Made by a program: the position numbers and the translations under genes. 7,220 nucleotides of DNA from WTJX01 sp045106295 (GTDB lineage: Bacteria; Bacteroidota; Bacteroidia; Cytophagales; JAAEPT01), in assembly GCA_045106295.1 (NCBI GenBank), contig JBGCEI010000201.1, positions 1 to 7,220 of the forward strand, given 5' to 3'. Of the stretch, positions 1-4,607 are shown one piece after another. Below the pieces are notes generated by a model. The model was not told where the DNA came from and made no database searches. It saw only the letters and a list, made by a program, of their open reading frames with translations. The stretch's first letter is position 1. Every line of letters starts with the position of its first letter.

Positions 1-116
1 CTAAAGCAGTCCGATTTCAACAACTAATTATTAATAGTTTTTAGTAAATAAGAATAAACTTTGAAAAGGTGGGTAAAAGTAAAACTTAAATACTAAAAAC
101 ACACATTTTAATAAAT

Positions 117-136
117 GGTGTGCAATTTGGTGTGCA
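117..136. repeat. Two direct copies of TGGTGTGCA-like unit left of tRNA-Glu
   Basis: GGTGTGCA occurs at 117-124 and 129-136 (TGGTGTGCA at 116-124 and 128-136), a 12-bp period close to one helical turn. A short ACACACA run at 98-104 gives a partial inverted match. The repeats lie beyond the 3' end of the tRNA gene and its terminator, where arm-type sites of an integrase would lie if an element sat in this tRNA. That reading is inference. No gene is visible in 1-142, apart from meaningless short frames at the very edge. Confidence 0.5.
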
Positions 137-142
137 TAAAAT

Positions 143-178
143 AAAAAACTCCCTATATTTGTAACATAGAGAGTTTTT
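143..178 (-). terminator. Intrinsic terminator of tRNA-Glu
   Basis: Arms at 144-156 and 166-178 form a 13-bp stem with a 9-nt loop. One position pairs only as a G-U wobble, and only when the minus strand is transcribed. On that strand the hairpin ends in a T-rich run (TTTTTTATTTTAT). Both facts give it minus-strand polarity. It begins 2 nt after the tRNA 3' end, so it should terminate the tRNA transcript. Confidence 0.85.
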
Positions 179-180
179 AG

Positions 181-252
181 TAGTCCGTAGGGGAATCGAA
201 CCCCTGTTACCAGGATGAAAACCTGGCGTCCTAACCCCTAGACGAACGGACC
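181..252 (-). tRNA. tRNA-Glu (anticodon UUC)
   Basis: The minus strand folds into a full 72-nt cloverleaf. The acceptor stem is GGTCCGT/ACGGACT and the D stem GTCT/GGAC. The anticodon stem CCAGG/CCTGG carries the loop TTTTCAT, which gives anticodon TTC. The T stem is AGGGG/CCCCT with loop TTCGATT. The 5' end was set at 252 because this places the invariant T at position 8; the first acceptor pair is then a G-U wobble and the discriminator is A. The 3' CCA is not encoded and must be added after transcription. The gene is divergent from mntR, with its own promoter box and terminator. Confidence 0.97.
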
Positions 253-270
253 ATTTATTTAATTAGAATG

Positions 271-278
271 CAAATTTA
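271..278 (-). promoter_or_regulatory. -7 promoter box of tRNA-Glu
   Basis: On the minus strand this reads TAAATTTG, a perfect match to the Bacteroidota -7 consensus TAnnTTTG. It lies 18 nt upstream of the mature tRNA 5' end, a good distance for a short 5' leader. No convincing -33 TTTG was found; the region upstream is GTGTGTTTTT. Confidence 0.6.
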
Positions 279-460
279 AGAGATGTTTTTTTAAAAACAC
301 ACACTAACTCTATTTTTTTTTCATAGATGACGTTTTAAACGATTGAAAAAAATAGTTGTAACCCGAAAGAACTCTCTCGATATATTTAAGAATCAATTTA
401 CTTTTCTTTCTCTCTTAATACAAACATGAAGTGCTTAATATGTTGTTGGACTTGAATTGA

Positions 461-480
461 TTTTTAGACTAATCTAAAAA
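461..480. promoter_or_regulatory. Candidate MntR operator (perfect palindrome)
   Basis: TTTTTAGACTAATCTAAAAA has 8-bp arms that are exact inverted copies around the centre CTAA. The TTTAGnCTAAnCTAAA layout resembles known operators of the DtxR/IdeR/MntR family. It ends 4 bp before the mntR -7 box, so a bound repressor would cover the space between -33 and -7. Autoregulation by the downstream repressor is an inference from position and symmetry. Confidence 0.7.
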
Positions 481-484
481 TAGT

Positions 485-492
485 TACCTTTG
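485..492 (+). promoter_or_regulatory. -7 promoter box of the mntR-tro operon
   Basis: TACCTTTG matches the Bacteroidota -7 consensus TAnnTTTG exactly. The expected transcription start is around 498-500, leaving a leader of only 16-18 nt before the mntR ATG. The -33 element is unclear: ATTG at 456-459 would give a rather long 25-nt spacer. This is the only well-placed consensus box upstream of the five-gene operon. Confidence 0.65.
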
Positions 493-495
493 ACT

Positions 496-508
496 TAGAA
501 TGATTCTA
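496..508. promoter_or_regulatory. Second palindrome at the expected transcription start
   Basis: TAGAATGATTCTA is a perfect palindrome with 6-bp arms and one central base. It covers the predicted start of transcription, just downstream of the -7 box. It does not match the longer palindrome at 461-480, so it may be bound by another regulator (Fur-family sites have a 7-1-7 layout) or may be chance. Binding has not been shown. Confidence 0.35.
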
Positions 509-515
509 CATTAGC

Positions 516-1184
516 ATGGAACTTAGCCATACAGAAGAAAATTATATGAAGTCGATTTACCATTTATCCAACCATGGTACAGTATCGGTTTCTACCAATG
601 CTATATCCGAACAGTTGCAAACTACGCCTGCTTCTGTAAGTGATATGATTAAGAAATTGAATCAGAAAGAATTGATTTCCTATGTGAAATATAAAGGAGT
701 GACTATTGATAAATTGGGTGTAAAAGAAGCACTAAAGATTATCCGTAAACACAGGCTTTGGGAAACTTTCTTAGTAGAGAAATTACGCTTTCAATGGGAT
801 CAAGTGCATGAGATTGCCGAACAACTGGAGCACATAAAATCTCCTGTTCTCATTAAACGATTAGATGATTTTTTGGGGAATCCTACTCAAGATCCACATG
901 GAGACCCTATCCCTACAGAAGGTGGTGTAATGATAGGATCAGATAAAAAAGTGTTAATAGAACTCAAGCTAGCTCAAAAGGCAATTGTTGTAGGAGTGAA
1001 AGATAATTCTAATTCCTTTTTACAGTTTTTAAACAAAGTAGGTATACAGCTAGGTACTTCATTAGAGGTGAAAGAAGTATTCGATTTTGATACAAGTAAA
1101 GAGGTGGTCTTGGATGGGAGCAAGTCTTTGTTGTTGTCAAAAGAGGCACTGCAGAATATTTTTGTAAAAGTAGTAGAGTTGTAG
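516..1184 (+). CDS. mntR: DtxR/MntR-family metal-dependent transcriptional repressor
   Basis: This is a cytoplasmic DNA-binding protein that should repress the metal-import operon when loaded with Mn(II) or Fe(II). Its 222 residues match the long DtxR type in length. An N-terminal winged helix (about 5-70) is followed by a metal-binding and dimerisation domain (about 71-136, ending in DPHGDPIP) and a FeoA/SH3-like domain (about 140-222). The ancillary-site ligands align as H79, E83 and H98, and the primary site as E102, E105 and H106. Glu102 stands where DtxR has Cys102 and Bacillus MntR has Glu99, which points to manganese. The remaining primary-site position (DtxR Met10, MntR Asp8) is Asn9, which is unusual. 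The start at 516 keeps the whole first helix and follows the promoter by a short leader. As first gene of the operon it probably acts on the palindrome at 461-480. An iron-sensing role is not excluded. Confidence 0.93.
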   Translation: MELSHTEENYMKSIYHLSNHGTVSVSTNAISEQLQTTPASVSDMIKKLNQKELISYVKYKGVTIDKLGVKEALKIIRKHRLWETFLVEKLRFQWDQVHEIAEQLEHIKSPVLIKRLDDFLGNPTQDPHGDPIPTEGGVMIGSDKKVLIELKLAQKAIVVGVKDNSNSFLQFLNKVGIQLGTSLEVKEVFDFDTSKEVVLDGSKSLLLSKEALQNIFVKVVEL

Positions 1185-1216
1185 TACAAATTGAATAATT
1201 AAAGTAAACGTAACTA

Positions 1217-2176
1217 ATGATGAATAAAACCCAAATCTCTTGCCTGCCGTCAGGCACGGCAAATTTCAAATTCCAAACAATAAGCATAACCTTGTTTTCT
1301 TTTTTAATGTTATTTAGCTGCTCTTCTACAGAGAAAAAAACGAATGGGAAGCTTCAAATATTAACGACTACCCAAATTATAGCTGATGGTGTAGAACAAA
1401 TCGTCGGAGACCGTGCAAGTGTGGTTTCTTTAATGGGAAGTGGTGTAGATCCTCATTTGTACAAAGCGGCTCAGTCTGATATGCGAAAAATGAATGATGC
1501 TGATATTATTATTAAAAATGGATTGCATTTAGAAGGGAAAATGGCAGATATTCTTCATAAATATGGACGACAAAAACCTGTCTTTGAAGTATCGGATGGA
1601 ATGGATGCTAGCTTGTTTAGGAAAGTAGGGAGTAATACCGAAGATCCACATTTGTGGTTCAATGTAAATATGTGGAAGAACGGGTTGACTTATATATTAG
1701 CGAAAATACAAGAAGAAGATCCTGCAAATGCTGAGTTTTATTCAGAGAATTGGTATTCTTACGAAAAGCAATTGGATTCTTTGGATGCACTTGTTCAATC
1801 TAAAATAAATGAAATCCCAGAAAAACAACGTGTTTTAATAACAGCACACGATGCATTTGGTTATTTTGGTATTCGCTATGGAATGGAAGTAAAGGGGTTA
1901 CAAGGTTTATCTACCTTGGCAAATCCAGGCTTAAAAGATATTGCTGAGTTAGTAGACTTTATCATTGAAAGACAAATTAAAGCTGTGTTTGTAGAAACTT
2001 CGGTTTCTGAAAAGAATATTAATGTATTGGTAAAAGGGTGTGAAAATAGAGGACATACCATTTCTATTGGCGGTTTTTTGTATTCTGATGCATTAGGACA
2101 AAGTGGAACGGATGAAGGGACGTACATTGGTGCAGTAATGGCGAATACCAATAAAATTGTAAATGCATTGAAGTAG
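1217..2176 (+). CDS. troA: Metal ABC transporter substrate-binding lipoprotein (TroA/ZnuA family)
   Basis: This surface lipoprotein captures Mn(II) or Zn(II) and delivers it to the permease. Its 319 residues begin with a lipoprotein signal: hydrophobic stretch about 21-33, lipobox L-F-S-C, and acylated Cys35. The cluster A-I metal ligands are visible as H80 (VDPH), H145 (DPHLW), H211 (TAHDAFGYF) and D291 (YSDALG). This is exactly the His3-Asp set of Treponema TroA (H68, H133, H199, D279) shifted by 12. Manganese-specific PsaA/MntC proteins use Glu at the third position, so the site is of the TroA/ZnuA type and may take zinc as well as manganese. The gene lies 32 bp after mntR with no separate promoter seen. 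The signal peptide's N-region (residues 9-15) is encoded by a GC-rich palindromic repeat. Starting at the second ATG (1220) is equally possible; starting later would destroy the signal peptide. Confidence 0.93.
   Translation: MMNKTQISCLPSGTANFKFQTISITLFSFLMLFSCSSTEKKTNGKLQILTTTQIIADGVEQIVGDRASVVSLMGSGVDPHLYKAAQSDMRKMNDADIIIKNGLHLEGKMADILHKYGRQKPVFEVSDGMDASLFRKVGSNTEDPHLWFNVNMWKNGLTYILAKIQEEDPANAEFYSENWYSYEKQLDSLDALVQSKINEIPEKQRVLITAHDAFGYFGIRYGMEVKGLQGLSTLANPGLKDIAELVDFIIERQIKAVFVETSVSEKNINVLVKGCENRGHTISIGGFLYSDALGQSGTDEGTYIGAVMANTNKIVNALK
1241..1261. repeat. GC-rich palindromic repeat, copy 1 (inside the troA signal peptide)
   Basis: TGCCTGCCGTCAGGCACGGC plus one A holds two overlapping inverted repeats: TGCCTG/CAGGCA and TGCCGT/ACGGCA. 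It is far more GC-rich than its surroundings. Read on the opposite strand, 2275-2293 is the same sequence with one missing base and one substitution. The 21 bases fall exactly on seven codons (residues 9-15 of TroA), so the frame is kept. Flanking words such as CCCAAATCTC and AAATTTCAAATTCC look like typical flavobacterial intergenic filler. The segment therefore appears to have been acquired within the coding region. Confidence 0.75.
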
Positions 2177-2205
2177 TTAGCTACTAGGTACTAGTTTTTA
2201 GCTAA
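2177..2205. repeat. Hairpin of TTAGCT/ACTAG words after troA
   Basis: TTAGCT (2177-2182) pairs with AGCTAA (2200-2205), and ACTAG (2183-2187) with CTAGT (2191-2195) around a 3-base loop, with a TTTT bulge. It starts immediately after the troA stop codon. Words of the same family recur in opposite orientation at 2345-2378 (AGCTAG, GGCTAA, AGCTAA, AGCTAA), so the two sets frame the structured element between them. There is no downstream T-run, so it is not a classical terminator. Confidence 0.6.
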
Positions 2206-2229
2206 AACATATTAAAAAAATTAATGTAT

Positions 2230-2333
2230 CAGGGATAGAAGCGGTTACTCCACAGCTAAGCAAGGAGTAAAAGCGCCGTACCTGCGGCAGGCAGGAATAG
2301 CCCGACCCTACGGATACGGAGGGAGATACCCAA
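2230..2333 (+). ncRNA. Flavobacterial dispersed structured element (possibly Flavo-1 type RNA)
   Basis: The conserved-looking parts are AGGGATAGAAGCGG at the left, AATAGCCCGACCC in the middle and GGGAGATACCCA at the right. I recognise these as an intergenic element that recurs across flavobacterial genomes. Assignment to the published Flavo-1 RNA motif is from memory and uncertain. Visible structure comprises a 7-bp hairpin (2245-2251 with 2264-2270), a GC hairpin (2281-2285 with 2291-2295), and a hairpin CCCT/AGGG (2306-2309 with 2320-2323). The GC hairpin belongs to a separate repeat that seems inserted between AAGCG and AATAGCCCGACC. The element fills most of the 208-bp troA-troB gap and has no coding potential. 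Its function is unknown, and orientation is assumed from the usual reading of the motif. Confidence 0.55.
2275..2295. repeat. GC-rich palindromic repeat, copy 2 (inside the structured element)
   Basis: The reverse complement of 2275-2293 reads TGCCTGCCGCAGGTACGGC. It aligns to copy 1 at 1241-1260 with 18 identical bases, one gap and one substitution. Core CCTGC/GCAGG pairs at 2281-2285 and 2291-2295. It separates AAGCG from AATAGCCCGACC, which in the usual form of this element are nearly adjacent, so it looks like an insertion into the element. Confidence 0.7.
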
Positions 2334-2384
2334 AAATGAAACAAAGCTAGAGGCTAACTGCCAGAAGCTAAGAGCTAATAAAAA

Positions 2385-3173
2385 ATGATTAAACAAGTAG
2401 AACATCCAGTATTAGAGGTACACGACTTAACGGTGAGTTACAACAAAAAACCGGTTTTGTGGAGCGTAGATTTCACGATTCCTAAAGGGGTGTTAGCTTG
2501 TGTTGTAGGTCCAAATGGGGCGGGGAAGTCTACTTTGATTAAAGGCGTGATGGATTTGGTGGAGAAGAGCAGTGGATATGCAAAGTTGTTTGATATGCCA
2601 TTGGATGCTGTTAGAAAACGGATTAGTTATGTACCTCAGCGAGAATCGGTGGATTGGGATTTCCCTGCATCGGTATTGGATATTGTGTTGATGGGAAGGT
2701 ATGCTCATTTAGGTTTATTGAAACGGCCAACTAAAAAGGATAAAGAGATTGCTTTTAGATCGTTAGAAGAAGTGGGAATGCAAGATTACCATACTCGTCA
2801 GATTTCGCAACTCTCTGGTGGGCAACAACAACGAGTGTTTTTAGCTAGAGCATTGGCACAAGAAGCAGATTTGTATTTAATGGATGAGCCTTTTGTAGGG
2901 ATTGATGCAACGACAGAGAAGTCTATTGTAGCTTTGTTAACGAAGATGAAAGAGCAAGGCAAAACGGTAATTATTGTACATCATGATTTGCAATCTGCCA
3001 TGTCGTATTTTGATTGGGCAATATTACTAAATACTCGACTGGTAGCTTCTGGCCCGATGGATGAGGTGTTTACTTCTGAATTGTTACAAGAAACGTACGG
3101 AGGGAAATTGTCTGTATTGTCGCAAGTAGGGGATTTGTTAAAGGAGAAAGAATATCCAACAAGGAAAGGCTAG
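2385..3173 (+). CDS. troB: Metal ABC transporter ATPase (Mn/Zn type)
   Basis: This cytoplasmic ATP-hydrolysing subunit powers metal import with the two downstream permeases. In its 262 residues the full set of ABC motifs is visible: Walker A GPNGAGKST (42-50), Q-loop Gln85, signature LSGGQQQR (143-150), Walker B ending MDEP (166-169) and the switch His200 (HHDL). The stretch VDWDFPASVLDIVLMGRY (89-106) is typical of ATPases of the manganese/zinc importer group and supports the substrate class. The protein appears intact. The 208-bp gap from troA contains repeats and a structured element but no consensus promoter box, so read-through from the operon promoter is likely. Exact metal specificity cannot be read from this subunit. 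Confidence 0.95.
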   Translation: MIKQVEHPVLEVHDLTVSYNKKPVLWSVDFTIPKGVLACVVGPNGAGKSTLIKGVMDLVEKSSGYAKLFDMPLDAVRKRISYVPQRESVDWDFPASVLDIVLMGRYAHLGLLKRPTKKDKEIAFRSLEEVGMQDYHTRQISQLSGGQQQRVFLARALAQEADLYLMDEPFVGIDATTEKSIVALLTKMKEQGKTVIIVHHDLQSAMSYFDWAILLNTRLVASGPMDEVFTSELLQETYGGKLSVLSQVGDLLKEKEYPTRKG

Positions 3174-3235
3174 TTGAGATTATTAGACTTTTAGATGATA
3201 AGACTATGAGAGTTCTTATTATCTAATTATCTCAA
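3174..3235. repeat. Overlapping inverted repeats between troB and troC
   Basis: The outer arms at 3174-3187 and 3222-3235 pair over 14 positions with one mismatch (TTGAGATTATTAGA / TCTAATTATCTCAA). Inner arms at 3191-3203 and 3214-3226 pair over 13 positions with one G-U wobble (TTAGATGATAAGA / TCTTATTATCTAA). The right arms share 3222-3226, so both stems cannot form fully at once. The element starts right after the troB stop and fills most of the 85-bp gap. There is no T-run of terminator type. Confidence 0.65.
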
Positions 3236-3258
3236 ATTCTTACAACCTTAGAAAAAAA

Positions 3259-4521
3259 ATGTATTTAATCATACTTACGATATTAATAGGAACTGTACTG
3301 ATTTCGATCTCGTCGTCATTAGTAGGCTCATTTGCTTTGCTACAGCGTAAGTCGTTGATTGGTGATGCCATTGCTCATGCTACTTTACCAGGCGTATGTT
3401 TGAGTTTCTTATTATTTAAAGAGAAAAATCCATTTGTATTAATAATTGGTGCCTTTATTACAGGCTGGTTATGTGTTTTGTTTATCGACTTTGTGAGTTC
3501 TAAAACAAAGGTGAAAAAAGATGCTGCTTTAGGAATAGCTTTAACCAGTTTTTTCGGTTTAGGAATTATGCTATTGACCTATCTCCAGCATTTACCTTCT
3601 ATGGGGAATGTTAGTGGATTAAGCGATTTTATCTTTGGAAATATTGTCTCGGTTACTCAAGTTGATTTATTAGCGTTTTCTATTGTGGCCTTAGTTAGTT
3701 TTGGGATAATTATGGTGCTGTATAAGGAATTGCTCGTTTATTCTTTTGATGAAGCATTTGCTAAAACAATTGGTTTTCCTGTTCGTACCATTCGTATTGT
3801 ATTATCGTTTTTGACGATACTTACTGTAATTAGCAATATTCAGGCGATTGGGATTGTATTGACGGCTTCTATGTTGATTACGCCAGTGGCGGCAGCTCGT
3901 TTTTGGACTAACAAACTAAAGAGAATTTTTATACTAGCTATTGTTTTTAGTATGATATCTAGTGTATTGGGAATAATAATTTCTTATCATTTTTCTGTAC
4001 CTACAGGTCCTGTAATCGTGGTATTCCTTTCGGTAATCGCCATTTTATCATTTTTATTTGCTCCTGAAAAAGGAGTAGTTGCCAGAAGGTGGAGGCAAGG
4101 GAGAATAAAAAAACGAATTGCAGATGAAAACATTCTGAAATCGATGTATAAAATGAATGAGAAAACAGGTGATGCTGATCTTACAGGTAAACTGAGTATT
4201 TCTGCCCTAATAGAACGTAATGGAGTGTCCAATAAAAGTGCTTTAAGGAGTTTGAGACGATTGAAAAAAGAAGAACAGGTAAATAACATTAATGAATTGT
4301 GGCAGCTGACAGCTTCGGGTGCTAAACAAGGGAGGCGTTTGGTGAAACTACACCGATTATGGGAGGTCTATTTGACGAATAAATTAGCTATTGCTCACGA
4401 TCATGTACACGATGATGCTGAATCGGTAGAACATATCATTACCCCAGAATTAGAAGCTGAACTGGAAAAAATACTAGGATATCCTGAAGTAGATCCGCAT
4501 GAAACGAAGATACCATATTAA
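3259..4521 (+). CDS. troC: Metal ABC transporter permease fused to a C-terminal DtxR-like metal-sensor module
   Basis: This inner-membrane subunit of the Mn/Zn importer is 420 residues long, against roughly 270-300 for ordinary ABC-3 permeases. Residues 1-268 form the permease, with several hydrophobic segments and the family stretches LIGDAIAHATLPG (33-45) and AIGIVLTASMLITPVAAARFW (196-216, given as ends only for orientation). A basic linker (RRWRQGRIKKR, 276-286) suggests the tail is cytoplasmic. Residues 287-420 resemble MntR: a winged-helix-like part (287-358) and a metal-binding/dimerisation part. The ligands align as H365, E369, H384, E388, E391 and H392. Hand alignment of 363-419 with MntR 77-133 gives about 27 identities in 58. 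The protein stops right after DPHETKIPY, the place where the FeoA domain begins in MntR. Asn291 matches the unusual Asn9 of MntR. The tail may sense cytoplasmic metal and gate transport, or bind MntR; this is inference. Confidence 0.93.
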   Translation: MYLIILTILIGTVLISISSSLVGSFALLQRKSLIGDAIAHATLPGVCLSFLLFKEKNPFVLIIGAFITGWLCVLFIDFVSSKTKVKKDAALGIALTSFFGLGIMLLTYLQHLPSMGNVSGLSDFIFGNIVSVTQVDLLAFSIVALVSFGIIMVLYKELLVYSFDEAFAKTIGFPVRTIRIVLSFLTILTVISNIQAIGIVLTASMLITPVAAARFWTNKLKRIFILAIVFSMISSVLGIIISYHFSVPTGPVIVVFLSVIAILSFLFAPEKGVVARRWRQGRIKKRIADENILKSMYKMNEKTGDADLTGKLSISALIERNGVSNKSALRSLRRLKKEEQVNNINELWQLTASGAKQGRRLVKLHRLWEVYLTNKLAIAHDHVHDDAESVEHIITPELEAELEKILGYPEVDPHETKIPY

Positions 4522-4539
4522 ATTGGTGCCACGTATTAG

Positions 4540-4600
4540 GTACAAGGTATCACGATATTAGCTTTCGTAATACCTTGTACTTCTTTTAATTTTAAAAGAA
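4540..4600. repeat. Two strong hairpins between troC and troD
   Basis: GTACAAGGTAT (4540-4550) pairs perfectly with ATACCTTGTAC (4570-4580). After one mismatch the stem continues as ACGA (4552-4555) with TCGT (4565-4568), giving 15 pairs and a 9-base loop. Immediately after it, TTCTTTTAATTTTAAAAGAA (4581-4600) is a perfect palindrome ending 7 bp before the troD start. The first hairpin followed by TTCTTTT could act as a leaky terminator or as an mRNA stabiliser. Its words (GGTACAAGGTAT) also look like flavobacterial intergenic filler. Confidence 0.65.
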
Positions 4601-4607
4601 AGAAATA

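Noticed and set aside
1..44. Short open frames at the left edge (ending in ...LKQSDFNN at 25-27 and ...FQQLIINSF at 42-44) that could be a gene's C-terminus.
   Set aside because: Only 8-13 codons are visible and I recognise neither; either could be chance.
331..341. Palindrome CGTTTTAAACG in the tRNA-mntR gap as an operator.
   Set aside because: Short, AT-centred, not near a consensus promoter box, and no second copy; likely chance. The rest of 253-460 shows nothing else I can support.
509..515. A manganese riboswitch (yybP-ykoY type) in the mntR leader.
   Set aside because: The leader after the -7 box is only about 16-18 nt, too short for any riboswitch, and no such motif is seen in the other gaps.
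974..1287. Minus-strand open frames of 71 and 92 codons over the mntR end and troA start.
   Set aside because: They are antisense to two clearly coding genes, have no family resemblance and no promoter box; the same applies to antisense frames at 1876-2151, 2493-2708, 3987-4289 and 4928-5113.
4522..4607. Possibility that the TroC tail lost a FeoA domain through a recent stop or frameshift, leaving remnants downstream.
   Set aside because: The bases after the stop are hairpin-forming repeats with no FeoA-like coding in any frame, so the domain boundary looks genuine.
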